The translations under genes were made by a program, and so were the position numbers. Shown here one piece after another: positions 36,248-46,467 of a stretch of 64,000 nucleotides of DNA. Origin of the DNA: Dama dama (lineage: Eukaryota; Chordata; Mammalia; Artiodactyla; Cervidae); NCBI RefSeq assembly GCF_033118175.1, contig NC_083714.1, positions 11,780,001 to 11,844,000 on the forward strand, read 5' to 3'. The notes beneath the pieces are model-generated. The model was not told the origin of the DNA. It did not search any database and saw only the letters and a program-made list of their open reading frames with translations. Position 1 is the first letter of the stretch, and the number at the start of each line of letters is the position of its first letter.

Positions 36248-36334
36248 TGACCAATCATCCCAGTTTCCCTGGGACTGTCCCTGTCTGAGCACTGAAAGTC
36301 CTGTGTTGGTGGAAAGTCCTGGGATGATTGGTCA
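36248..36334. repeat. 87-bp element with perfect 16-bp inverted ends
   Basis: tgaccaatcatcccag at 36248-36263 and its exact reverse complement at 36319-36334 enclose 55 bp that includes 'gcactgaaagtcctgtgttg'. The layout is that of a small non-autonomous DNA-transposon relic (MITE-like). I recall similar sequence as a dispersed mammalian repeat but cannot name the family with certainty. Confidence 0.75.
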
Positions 36335-36429
36335 CCTGTCCTAATTAGGACATTTTAACCATTTGATTAGTTTATGGGCTAATATTTGCCTCTGTTTAAC
36401 AATTCTTCCTTCATCGACAATTCTTTAGC

Positions 36430-36655
36430 GTCCTACTGATCTCAGGTGGAGTCTTGGCTCTGCTCTTCATTGTAAGGCATCGAAGAAGTTATTTAATTTC
36501 TCCAGCCTTAATTTCCTTCATTAAAAATGAAGAATGGTGATAACAGTACCCATTTCATTGGGTTGGTGTAAAATTAAATGAGGCTATGCAGATATAATGC
36601 TTAGCACATGCTGTAAACACTCAGTAGATGTTTAGCTATTAATCTATTATAGCTA
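36430..36655 (+). repeat. MIR
   Basis: 'agtcttggctctgctcttca', 'gaagttatttaatttctcca', 'attaaatgaggctatgcaga' and 'gctgtaaacactcagtagat' follow forward MIR from head to 3' end. Confidence 0.88.
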
Positions 36656-38464
36656 TTAGTTACCTAACACAAGATTGAAGGGCTGGTGTGTAAAACACAT
36701 CTCCCCCCACAAGTAGTTTAGAGGGACTATTTACATACCAATGAGCTACATGCCCATTACCACTGATTCTTATGTACACCACTGCTCATCAGGGCTTCTA
36801 CCAGGCTATCAGAGTTACTGCATGTGGTTCATACCAAAAAAAATCATATTTAAACCCTTATAAGAATTTTTCAAGAGTCAATTAAAGTTGTAAAATCTTT
36901 ACATAGGACCACACCAACAATTAAGCAGTCATCTAGCCAAAAAAAAAAAAAAACCTTTACTGAATACTGGCAGTATAATTAGAAGCCAAGGAAAAGCTAA
37001 GTAAGTGGAAAACACACCCTACCCTCAAATTGCTTACACTCTTGTGTTCCAAGGAAACCAGCTGAGAGTCAGGGACAGGTCAAAGCAGAAACCAGATAGA
37101 AATCAAGAATCTGCCCTATGCTTCCTCCCAAGAATATAGGAGCCCTTGCAGCTGGGGAGTGGGCTATAGGAGGAAAGGCAGAAAGAGTCGCTTCTCCAGA
37201 AGAGATGGCCATGCAGGAGACAAGTTAGAGGAAAAAGACACTCAGGCAGGAATCTGAAGTATCAAATAATCAAATGGAAGAGAAGTAACAATGATAGCTG
37301 TGGTATGAAGCTAGAAAACCAGGGAATAAATGAAGTAGGAAGAGGAAATTTTCACTCAGAAGACTGTCCAGCCTAGATTTTGGAAAAACCCCATGACCAG
37401 CAATAATGGCCTCCTACTTTGCCAATGAGCGTGTCATTGTAGGCAAACTTTCAACCAAATTCAGAATCTCCAGTCTCTAAGGTCCCAGTTGTGAAGGAAA
37501 GTGACAGAACGCTTTGTCTTTCTGGAACTGTTAAAGTGGTTACCACAGGACCCTGTCACTCCCCAGCCTGAGGGCTTGAGTTGCTCTGTTCATAGGAGGG
37601 GAGGCAGGGTGCTCAGAGACAACTTCCCAATGATATGCCCTGCTCCTTCCACCAAAGCCCTCAGCCCCCCAACCCAACCTGGTAGCATTTCCAGGCTTTG
37701 CCAAGAACCAAGAGGTGTTAACAGAGTAGGTGACAAAGGAGGTCTTGCCATTTTCAAGAAACCCAGACCACCAGAAAGCCTCCCAAGGTGTGGCAGAAGT
37801 GAACACTTTGATTTCAGACTTTCAGCCTCACATCCCACTCACTTAGGTCTGACCCTCCTAGGCCTCCAACCTAGGACCCAGAGCTGAGGAAGTATCCCCT
37901 CTTATGTTTTATCAGGCCATTTTGGAGCAGATTCTCTCCCAGTTGAAAGAGTGCAAGTGCTATGAGCCCTCTTTTCAGGTGTCACTGCCATCCATCCCCC
38001 GCTACCTACAGCCCTAAGCTCAGCAGACTATTAGGAACCTGTTAGGGCTTTCGCTCGGCAGGGTTGCAGTGGCTGTGGTCTGAATACACTTGTAGTAATC
38101 TTTCACCAAAAATGAAGATTCCCTGGAAACTCGGCCTGGTTTCTTAGAGACAATGAGATAAATTGATGCCTAAAGTGAAATAATAGATGAGAAAGGGCTT
38201 TGATGGTGTGGAAAATGCCTGCAAATACAACCTGTTATAATAATGCTAACGAAGTCAGCAGCCTTGCTTGTACCCTGCTGGAACTTCTGGAATTGTGGAG
38301 GCTAACCTGGGCTGAGCACTAAGTGAGGTAGTTCTTGCCTAGCATGATGGCTTTTAAAATTTCCTATTTGTGTCTCACCGACAAACCATCACATTATTCA
38401 ACTACTCTGTGGGAGCCCAAAATTACTTATTACCTTGTCTGAGCACATTACCTGCCCATGACTT
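36656..38464. other. Repeat-poor intronic stretch (1.8 kb)
   Basis: No transposon is recognised beyond a 15-base A run at about 36938-36953. The 128-codon plus frame at 37501-37887 begins with a non-ATG codon and has minus-strand shadows, so it is not called. Confidence 0.4.
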
Positions 38465-38575
38465 GGAATCCCAGAAATAAAAGGAAGCTTAGAGACCAGA
38501 GAGGTCAAGCAACTTGCTCAGGGTTACACAGGGAACTAGACACACAACTTGTACTACAACCGAGGTCTTCCACAG
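38465..38575 (-). repeat. MIR fragment
   Basis: 'gaccagagaggtcaagcaac' then 'ttgctcagggttacacaggg' is the reverse MIR core. Confidence 0.7.
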
Positions 38576-38623
38576 AGGGTTTCTCTTTCTCTTACATAAC
38601 CTGTGACCTTGAGGAAGAAGAAA

Positions 38624-38664
38624 ATCCACCCACCCACCCCCACATGCACACGCACACACACACC
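38624..38664. repeat. (CA)n low-complexity tract
   Basis: Mixed CACC/CACA tract. Confidence 0.8.
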
Positions 38665-39429
38665 CCAGTGCCTCGTCCCTATGGCTCTAAGAACACTAAA
38701 CCCACAGCTGAGTTTCTTCAAGTTGCCTCTCCTGCCTCAAAATTGCTGCAGTTGTCTCCCCAAGACCGGCTCTTACCAGAGTGCCTCAGACTGGAAGACT
38801 GCAGCCACCTTTGGTCTTCCCATTGTGTTTTTCTCCTCCACTCTCCCTTCCTTGCCCTTCAGCAGGATTTCTAGAAAGTCTGACCTGCACTCCAACACAA
38901 GCTTGCCATGACATGGACTCATCCACCCTCCTGTCTGGGATGCTCTTTGGGGCTGCTTTTAGCTGTCACTGGAAATGGAAGGCTGTGATCCATGGTGGAT
39001 CATGGATGGGGAGAGGTCCCCCTATTCAGAGTTTCAAGAAATTCTCACAGGTCTCTAATTTTTCTTATTCCCCACCCTCCCCCACACCAGTAGCAGCTGA
39101 ATCTGTTGGGACAATTTGCTTGCCCCCATTCTCAGTCAGGGCCACTCAGTAATTTAAAAGCCCTTGCAATTTCCACCCAAGTTTGCCTGTTTGGAAATGG
39201 ACTTTTGATAAGCGTGGAACTCAGGTCCCAAGAGCATCCCATGGCAGACTTTCCAAAGTGGCGGTAGAAATGTAGGCATTTGGGTAGAAAGTGCCGCCGG
39301 CTATCCCCAAAGCATCTACCGCTCTGTCGCTCTGTCCATCTGTCCATCTTCTGGGCTCCAGCATTTCCCCAGGAAAGCCTCCGCAGGCACCTTTGCAAAC
39401 AGGGCTCCCACCTGCCAGGCCTCCCCTCA
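38665..39429. other. Intron 1 proximal to exon 1
   Basis: Unique sequence that becomes GC-richer toward the CpG island. No additional exon is recognised. Confidence 0.45.
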
Positions 39430-39589
39430 GCCACACAGGAATCCAGGTAGCCTCCCGGGTCGGATTGTGGCGGTCCCAGGCGCCCAAACCTCCAGGGCCC
39501 CTCTCGGCCTTCCAGAGGGGCGCATTCAGCCCAGGCAGGTGCGAGGCAGCCGGGACCAGGTGCCCACCCGCGCGCGCCCCGCCACCCAC

Positions 39590-39909
39590 CTGTGGAAGAA
39601 GAGCAGAATGGAAAGCATGGTCTGGTCGATGTTGCGGTTGCAGATGCCCTCGTTGATCAGGTAGCAGGGGTCCCGCAGCACGGGCTCTAGCGAATCCTGC
39701 CGCATTATGCTATTGAGCTTGTCGGTGTTGAGGTTCTCGAAGACCAGCTTCTCCTGCAGCTGCCGAAAGTTGCTCACGGTGGGGCTGCCCGAGTTGTTGT
39801 TGTCCCCGCCGTTGTCGCGCTGGAGCCCGCTCCGGTGGGCCAGGTCCAGGCAGCAGTTGCAGCAGTCGAGGCCGACAGGTGAGCGGCAGTCGGACTTGGG
39901 CTGGGCCAT
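39590..39909 (-). CDS. TSC22D3: TSC22D3 (L-GILZ) first coding exon, partial CDS
   Basis: This exon encodes the isoform-specific N-terminus of the long TSC22D3 isoform, L-GILZ. It starts at ATG 39909 and gives 106 codons plus two bases before the GT donor at 39589-39588 (CACAG|GTGGGT). I recognise the family text MAQ..SDCRSPVGLDCCNCC (residues 1-20), NFRQLQEKLVFENLNTDKLN (48-67) and LLFFH at the exon end. The two leftover bases AG begin the serine codon that in other mammals leads into the TSC box. The start has a good context (A at -3, G at +4). Cysteines 8, 16, 17, 19 and 20 form a cluster. The family is known as glucocorticoid- and FOXO-induced regulators that dimerise by a leucine zipper and restrain Ras/NF-kB signalling; that zipper is encoded outside this window. 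Residues 4, 6 and 31-40 vary from the human form as I recall it. The frame is intact. Confidence 0.95.
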
Positions 39910-40980
39910 GTTCTCCGGCTCGGGGGCCGCCTGGCCCGCGAGGTCAGGGGCTCCCGGCAGGTGCGCGCCCGCCGGGCCAGCCGGAGGAGACTCCAGGGTG
40001 TCTGGGACAGACAAGCTGAGAGAAGAGTTGGAAATAAGCGTCGAGAGCCGGCCACCCTCGGCTCGGCCCCCTTCTGGCTGCGCTGCTCGGGGTGCGAATA
40101 GAAACAGCTGGACAAACAGCTCTGAGCGGATCCTTCGGGCTCACTTCCTCCTCTTCCTCCTCCTCTCCGCCCCCCTCCTCTTCCTCCGCCTCTCCAGGCC
40201 AGGGCCGCCCCCCCACCCCCACCCCGAGGTGCCACACGCGGCCCCCTCGCCGTCCCAAGTTTCCCAAGTGTGAGAGCTGGGGCCGGGGGTGGACCTGGGG
40301 CAGCAGGAAGGGCGGGCGGCGGGGCCGACAGAGAGCCGGGGCGCGCCCTCGCTCCCTCCCTCCCGGGTTCCCTCCCTCGCCAGCTCGGGGACTCTCCGGC
40401 TCTCGGGCTCTCCGGGGCTGCGCCGGCGGAGCGGTGGCAGAAGCCGAGCGCGAGTGAGCGAGGGAGCCGCGCGTCCGGGAGTCAGCGCGGGGCCGTGACA
40501 GCATGCAAATGACCCGCCGGGGGGCCGACCGACCACGAGGGGCCGCCGCCGCTTCGCCCGCGCGCGCCCGGGAGCCGGCGGCGCGGTACTGTCCCCCTCC
40601 CCCGCCCTGCTCCCACCGGGCTTCCGCCCCCATCTCGCCCCAGCACCCGCAGGGCCAACCGCACCTTCCGTCGCGCTCCCAGGAGCCCGGCCCCGCTCGG
40701 CCTCCCTCCGTGAGCCCCGCCGCGCTTCGGCTCGGGCTGTCTCGCTGCTTCTGGCGCATCGTGGGCCAGGAATCCCCGAGAGCTGCCGCGCCACCCCCGG
40801 TCTCTAGCTCAGCGGGCGGACCAATGTGCCTGGTCCCACCGCGGACGGGTCCCCCTACAGGAGAGACGCCGCCTTCGAGAAGCGGGGTGGGGGTGGGGTG
40901 GGTGCAGAGAGCGCGTGGCCCCTGCTGGGTGTCCGAGGGCGCTGTGCGCGCCTCAGGGGTAACCGACACGCGCCTGCAAC
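39910..40980 (-). promoter_or_regulatory. TSC22D3: TSC22D3 long-isoform 5' UTR and CpG-island promoter
   Basis: CpG-dense sequence upstream of the L-GILZ ATG, with several GC boxes (gggcgggcggcggggcc near 40311, tcccccgccctg near 40600, gcgggcgg near 40811). No TATA box is visible at a sensible distance, which fits a broad TATA-less promoter. A perfect octamer ATGCAAAT lies at 40503-40510. The transcription start cannot be placed from sequence. Splice-acceptor-like sites occur at 40016 and 40002 on the minus strand, so a further 5' non-coding exon is possible. Long open frames here on both strands reflect GC-rich sequence lacking stops, not coding. Confidence 0.8.
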
Positions 40981-41165
40981 AAAACTCACAGAAGCACGCT
41001 CAACCGCTCCTCGGTTTCTGTCCGTTTCTTCTCCCTTCATTCCTTTCCTCCTTTCCCCTCAATTGCTCCCTCCTGTGTCTTCCCTGAACCCCATCTGAGA
41101 TGGTCTCTGCTCCGGCTTCCCGGAATGCCAGTCGGTTAGCAGTTCTCCCTCTGTCTGCACGCGCC

Positions 41166-41192
41166 GCCACCGCCCCCCCCCCCCCCCCACCC
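41166..41192. repeat. Poly(C) run
   Basis: About 17 consecutive C residues in cgccaccgcccc...accccg at the edge of the CpG island. Capable of G-quadruplex/i-motif formation. Confidence 0.9.
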
Positions 41193-41500
41193 CGCGCCTT
41201 GCTTCTCTTTGCCCTTCTTCTTCCATTCTTTCTCTCATATTTATTTTTCTGTTCCTTTCCCTCTCTTTCTCTCATTTATTTTTCTGTTCTTTTTTTCCTC
41301 TTTCTTTACTCCTTTCGGCCCTTTCTTTTCTTTCTTTCTTTCCTTTTTTTCCCTTTCCTGTATTTCCCTATTTACCATTTTTCTCTGCCATCCCTCTTTT
41401 ACTCCTCTCGGTTTCTTTCTTTCTCCTTTCCTTTCCTTCATTTTATTCCCCCCATGCTCCCCTCACTTCCACACCCCCTCATTCTCCTAAGTTTTGTCTT
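41193..41500. repeat. Polypyrimidine (CT-rich) tract
   Basis: About 300 bp of nearly pure C/T on the plus strand, with words such as tttctttctttcctttttt. It lies just upstream of the TSC22D3 promoter. The phenylalanine/leucine/serine-rich open frame through it is a low-complexity artefact. Confidence 0.9.
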
Positions 41501-43740
41501 GTCTTCCCTATTTCACTTAGCTTCCACAATTTGTCCAAACTTGCAGTTTTTTGATCCCCACCTACCACCTTAGGTGATCTCTATCCTTACCTTTTGGAGG
41601 GGTGTGGTGATTGGTTGTTCATGGACACTGCGGAGTGTCCTGAAACCTTGGCCTGAGGGGAATGTGCCCCTGGATCCGAGCTGATGTGAAAGGGCAGATT
41701 TGTGGAAAGCAAGCAGGTCGAACCCCAGCCACGGGTGTGTAAGTGGTAGTGTTCCGAAGTGTCTCAGGACTTGGAGACTTGGAATAGTTTGTATACATAG
41801 AATTCAGTAATTATTGGTTTCTGAGAAAAATTCAAAATATTCCTCATGTTCAGTTTTCACTTAAATGGATTTCAGTTTGTCAGCACTTCCCCACCCTTCT
41901 TTCAACTCGCTTTCACAAGGCCATGGCCCTTGCTATAGACCAGTACATACTGCCATCTTGTGTTCACAGAGCAGAACATTGCTTGCCTGAGTCAGATCTT
42001 GGCGGAGACACTAGAGGTGCCCCCTAGTGGGATTCACGCTGCACTGGTCCTGAGACCACGAGATAAAAGGAGGCAGATCCTCCAAGCTAAGAGGGCTCGT
42101 TGGCCAGGCTGTACATCTGGACACCAATCAGGGCACAGCCACTCTCTTTCTAGCGCCGTTCCACTTATCTGAGTCTCTGGAGATCGGGCTTTCATAGATT
42201 TAACATTCCCTCTGTGTGCCACAACTATCACCCCCATGATGAGGAGCAAAGGACAGCTAACAAACTCCTGTTTCCAAGGCTCTGTAGATCTTACAAGGGG
42301 CCCGGCAATTTTCAGAAATGGAAGGAGGACAGTACTCTCTCTGCTGTAGGACGCAGAAAGCCAAAACCGATCTATATCCCTGCCTCCTGACAGGATCCCA
42401 AGATAAGACACAAAAGAGGGGTTGCAAGGTCACTGACCCAGCCAGCAAAGCTGAGGGTATGTTCCCTGTGTTCTCACAGACTGTAGAAGACTGTTTATCT
42501 CAAAAAAGCCAGTCATTTAGATGCATTAATTTCCCTTTTTCTTCTTCATTGTCTTTTTTTTAATGTTCTTGGTTAAAAGCCAGAGGAGGTAGTAGAATAT
42601 GAAATTTCATATGCATTATGTAGACTTATAGCCTACTGAATTGTTTTTTAATTACAGTGTTTATGATTTTCCCTCTTGTTTATAATTATTTTATGTTAAA
42701 CATTATAACAAAATATATTAGCTTCATAAATGTTTATTTAATTTGTGTTTTGAGAACTGCAGGGGCCTTTTGCTTCTACACTTGCCTGAATCCTTTTATC
42801 TTTGTGCACAACCTTGGGATGAGGCCCTGGTGGAAGTATTTCCTTCTTGGCATTTGGCACCATTAAACTCCAGAGTTTGTCCCCTTGACATTTCCCTTGT
42901 TGTAGTCCTTGCTAGCAAGCAGTATTGTTAATAATTCAGTATAGCTTTGCATACTATATCCAGGCTGATCAAGAGCAAATATAACTTAGAAGAAAATCTA
43001 GATAGTTCCGAGATAGAGTTCAGAAAGCTGTTGTGTATTTGCACACAAGTCCAGCGTGTATTGACATATAGCATGCCTTCTTGAAAAGGCTGACTGGGCA
43101 GGGCCTTCTTGGCTCCTCTCTGTGAAGCCTCCCTCTGCTCACATATATTGTGTTAGATGGAGAGACTCCCAAGTAGCAAAACATTCTTATATAAACCCAG
43201 TGAGCAGAAGGGGGCCCACTTACAGACAGGGTGGAGTAGAAAGGGGGAAAAAAGGGATAACCCCTTCTCAGATGGAGTCATCAACAGTCACTTTCTGCTT
43301 GCCCTGTGCCAAGTATGGGGTGAGTGGGGATTCAGAGGTAAGTAAGACACAGCCGAAGCACCCAAAGAACTCATGGTCTAGTTGGCAAAACAGAGACATA
43401 AACAGACAAAAACAGCACAATCTGGGAATGACGATGGAGGCCTGGTGTGTGTGTGGTTGGGGGGGGGGCACTGCTGTGGGAGTGTGGAGGAGGGGTCAGC
43501 TCTGGAAGGAGGGAAAGGCACTCAACATGGAGAGAGGAGAGAACAGAGGCCTGGAGGTGACAACAGCATGTGTGCAGGGGGCTGGGTATGAATTACAAAG
43601 AAGTTCAGTGTTACTGGAGAATAAGATGTGAAAGATGGAACAAGGAGAGTCAAGGTTAGAAAGAGATTTGGGGACCAGGTATCAGGGAACCTCATGTGAA
43701 ACATGAAGGAAATCCTCCTGCTTCACAAGTTTGCCGCATA
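41501..43740. other. Unique upstream sequence, nothing recognised
   Basis: No exon or repeat is confidently recognised. It includes a perfect 16-bp palindrome at 42597-42612 (atatgaaatttcatat) and a G run at about 43459-43468. Small open frames around 43122-43631 lack domains. Confidence 0.4.
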
Positions 43741-43749
43741 GTTAGCAAT

Positions 43750-43990
43750 TATTAAGAAAAGGAATAGGTATCATTTACTGAGGTCATGCTATGTGCTGGG
43801 TACTTTACATATATTATCTTATTTAATCCTCACAACAATCCTATGAAGTAGGTTATGATTCCAGTAATGAGATGGCCTTGGGAATGTTCAAGAAGCTCTC
43901 ATGTCACATAAGTAGTAAGTAGTGGCGTTTGGATTTGAACCCACCCTTTCCAACTTCAAAGCTTATGCCTTTAACCATTAGGTGACTTTT
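43750..43990 (-). repeat. MIR
   Basis: 'atcatttactgaggtcatgc', 'tatgtgctgggtactttaca', 'tatcttatttaatcctcaca' and 'tttggatttgaacccaccct' are a nearly full reverse MIR. Confidence 0.9.
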
Positions 43991-44080
43991 TAGTTATGCT
44001 TTATCAAACATTTACAAAGCATAACATCTATTTTAAGAAGATCATATACTCTAAAAAAGTGCAATCAATGATTTACTAAC

Positions 44081-44104
44081 ACACACACACACATATATAT
44101 ATGG
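44081..44104. repeat. (CA)n(TA)n microsatellite
   Basis: Short CA tract passing into TA repeats directly before an L1 3' end. Confidence 0.85.
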
Positions 44105-45012
44105 CTTCCTTTTTTAATGTTTGAAAATTTTTATACAATTTTAAAAGGTTACTTTCCATTTACAGTTACTACAAAATATTGACTCTACTCCTCATGTTAT
44201 ACAATACATCCTTGAGCCTATCTTATACCCAACAGTTTGTATCTCCCACTCTCCCACTCCTATATTGCCCCTTCCCTCCACTGAACCACTACACTGTTCT
44301 CTATATGTGAGTCTACTTCTTTTTTAGTTATATTCACTAGTTTGTTGTATATTTTAGATTCCACAAATAAGTGATATCACATAGTATTTGTCTTTGTCTG
44401 ACTTATTTCACTTAGCATAATGCCCTCTAAGTCCAACCATGTAGCCTCAAGTGGTAAAATTTTGTTCCTTTTAATGGCCAAGTAGTAGTCTGTTATATAT
44501 GTATGTATATATTTGCATATATATTAATATATATATATCTATATCTCCCACATCTTCTTTTCCATTCATCTGTTGATGGACACTTAGGTTGCTTCCATAT
44601 ATTGGTGAGTGTAAATAATGCTGCTATGAACATTGGGGCACATGTATCTTTTTAAATTAGTGAGATTTTTTTTTCAGATATGTAACCAGGAGTAGAACTG
44701 CTGAATCATATGGTAGTTCTATTTTTAGTTTTTTGAAAAACTTTCATAATGTTTTCCACAGTGGCTGCACAAATTTACATTCCCACCAAGAGTGTACAAG
44801 GGTTTCCTTTTTTCCATATCCTCATCAACATTTGTTATTTGTGTTCTTATTGATGACAGCCATTCTGACAGGTGTAAGGTGATATCTCATTGTAATTTTG
44901 ATTTGCATTGCTCTAATAGTGATATTGAACATCTTTTCATGTGCCTGTTGGCCTTCTGCATTTCCTCTTTGGAAAAATGTTTATACAGGTCTTCTGCCCT
45001 GACCATTATATT
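44105..45012 (-). mobile_element. Old L1 3' end, 5'-truncated
   Basis: Reverse L1 3' UTR and ORF2 end: 'tttcacttagcataatgccc', 'tccattcatctgttgatgga', 'aatgctgctatgaacattgg', 'gtggctgcacaaatttacat', 'atctcattgtaattttgatt'. Many stops and indels. It is older than the copies at 23535 and 54308. An AT-rich microsatellite (44495-44545) has grown within it. Confidence 0.88.
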
Positions 45013-45064
45013 TAAAAACTTTTATTTGTGCTGCAGAGAGCCAGAAAGGAAATTGATTAATCTG

Positions 45065-45260
45065 GTATAATAATTAATATTATAATAGCTGAATTTTTTT
45101 ATTATTATCATGTGCTAGATATTTCCAAGTGCTTCCAGAGACCTCACCTGTGCTTTACATAGTATTATCCAGTTTAATTATCACAACAAGCCTGTGAGAT
45201 ACTACCATCATATCCACTTAAAAGATGAGAAACCAAGGCACTGAGAGGTCATATAGGGTA
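45065..45260 (-). repeat. MIR
   Basis: 'tcatgtgctagatatttcca', 'cagtttaattatcacaacaa', 'agatgagaaaccaaggcact' follow reverse MIR order. Confidence 0.85.
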
Positions 45261-45468
45261 TCTAGAGAATAGGAACTGTCTCTAAGCACTTGGAATCTAT
45301 TAATAATTAGGTGCAAGTTAAGACATACAATAGTTTTTAGACAAGCCCATTTCCCTACCATCAATACTCATTTTTGTTAAAGTTTTTTTAATGGGAGAAA
45401 GCAGATTATTCTTCCTGAAACTTTTCACAGTCGTTTGCAGATTTGTAGACTGCTATAGTTGGTAAGGG

Positions 45469-45654
45469 ATTCCGAAATGGCACAGTGGTAAAGAATCTGC
45501 CTGCCAGTTCAGGAGATATGGGTTCAGCCTCTGCATCAGGAATATCCCCTGGAGGAGGAAATGGTAATCTTGTCTGGAAAATCCCATGGACAGAGGAAAC
45601 CAGGGGGCTGCAATCCATGGGGCTGCAAAAGAGCCAGACTAAACAACAGCAGCA
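45469..45654 (+). mobile_element. Bov-tA SINE with imperfect 14-bp TSD
   Basis: Forward Bov-tA (gaaatggcacagtggtaaag ... gcaaaagagccagactaaac). Flanking copies atagttggtaaggg at 45455-45468 and atagttagtaaggg at 45655-45668 differ at one base. An internal deletion removes part of the cactccagtattc motif. Confidence 0.93.
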
Positions 45655-45683
45655 ATAGTTAGTAAGGGTTTAAAACCTTCTAG

Positions 45684-46452
45684 ATCAGGGGTTCTTAACC
45701 TTTTTTATGCCAAAGACTCCTTTGACAATAAAATAAAGCCCATGGATCCCTCCGGAGAAGGCAATGGCACCCCACTCCAGTACTCTTGCCTGGAAAATCC
45801 CATGGACGGAGGAGCCTAGTAGGCTGCAGTCCATGGGGTCGCTCAGAGTCGGACACGACTGAGCGACTTCACTTTCACTTTTCACTTTCATGCATTAGAG
45901 AAGGAAATAGCAACCAACTCCAGTGTTCTTGCCTGGAGAATCCAGGGACGGGGGAGCCTGGTGGGCTGCCGTCTATGGGGTCGCACAGAGTTGGACACGA
46001 CTGAAGCGACTTAGCAGCAGCAGCAGCAGCAGCATGGATCCCTCTCAGAATAATAATGTTTTTAGATACACAGAATACAATATGTAGAATTACAAAGGAA
46101 ATAAATCATATTGAAATTCACTTATCAAAATATTAAAAATGGAAATTGTCTTATATATGTGCTTGTTATTAATGTATTAACAAGATATGGATGCAGCTCT
46201 GATAACCTCTATAACTTCAAAATAATGAGTGTAAAAATATTTAAAGACATCTGTAATAGCAGTAATGTGACATAAAACTGTGATTCCTACTGGTGACAAA
46301 CTCACAGTTACTGCTAGTACTATTGTGATCTGTTCTCTGCATGTATAAAAGGAGGAAATCTAAATTTCAGTTAGAGATTGGTGAAAATACAGCTGTAATA
46401 TTTTCCCTTGAAGTTCATTTATCCTCTGATTTTTCAAGGGTTCCTGTTCTAG
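45684..46452 (+). repeat. hAT-type DNA transposon relic, split by BOV-A2
   Basis: The left end 'caggggttcttaacc' is a typical hAT terminal sequence. The body 'tgccaaagactcctttgaca', 'gaattacaaaggaaataaat', 'ttcctactggtgacaaactc' follows a mammalian dispersed DNA element that I recognise but cannot name safely. It resumes at 46033 after a BOV-A2 insertion. No transposase is encoded. Confidence 0.65.
45753..46032 (+). mobile_element. BOV-A2 SINE, complete, with 12-bp TSD
   Basis: Two BovA units (cactccagtactcttgcctg and ctccagtgttcttgcctgga) are joined by a 'cactttcatgcattagagaa' linker and end in a CAG-repeat tail. Exact flanks catggatccctc lie at 45741-45752 and 46033-46044. Perfect TSD and intact structure mark a young insertion. 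Confidence 0.97.
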
Positions 46453-46467
46453 ACCAACCACAGTATA

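Larger units (their letters stand above)
1..39589 (-). other. TSC22D3: Intron 1 of TSC22D3 long isoform (partial)
   Basis: This is the sequence downstream, on the minus strand, of the splice donor at 39589/39588. I searched the minus-strand translations for the shared TSC-box/leucine-zipper exon and for the short-isoform first exon and saw neither, so all later exons should lie left of base 1. In human TSC22D3 the long-isoform first intron is tens of kilobases long, which fits. The interval holds SINEs, MIR/L2 relics, microsatellites and long repeat-poor stretches, listed separately. That it is intronic is inferred from the gene family; no acceptor is visible in the window. Confidence 0.8.
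39430..40980. other. CpG island
   Basis: Continuous CpG-rich block spanning the coding exon and upstream region. CpG falls sharply to the left of about 39430 and to the right of about 40980. It is the only large non-repeat CpG island in the window; the other CpG-rich block (60720-61760) belongs to an L1 5' UTR. Confidence 0.88.

Noticed and set aside
37501..37887. 128-codon plus-strand frame
   Set aside because: Non-ATG start, overlapping open frames on the other strand and no motif.
39910..40014. In-frame 35-codon N-terminal extension of the L-GILZ exon
   Set aside because: The first codon at 40014 is TTG; no in-frame ATG lies there. The family start at 39909 has a good context.
39944..40969. 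341-codon open frame on the minus strand in the CpG island
   Set aside because: It begins with GTG, not ATG, is in a different phase from the real exon, and is rich in Gly/Arg/Pro/Ala as any GC-rich DNA would be. It has no recognisable domain.
41100..41573. 157-codon Phe/Leu/Ser-rich frame resembling a membrane protein
   Set aside because: It is a direct translation of the polypyrimidine tract and not a real gene.
45753..46032. Repeated SINE units as a possible CRISPR-like or regular array
   Set aside because: The two BovA units are the normal BOV-A2 structure, and the genome type excludes CRISPR arrays. No regularly spaced direct repeats with unique spacers occur in the window.
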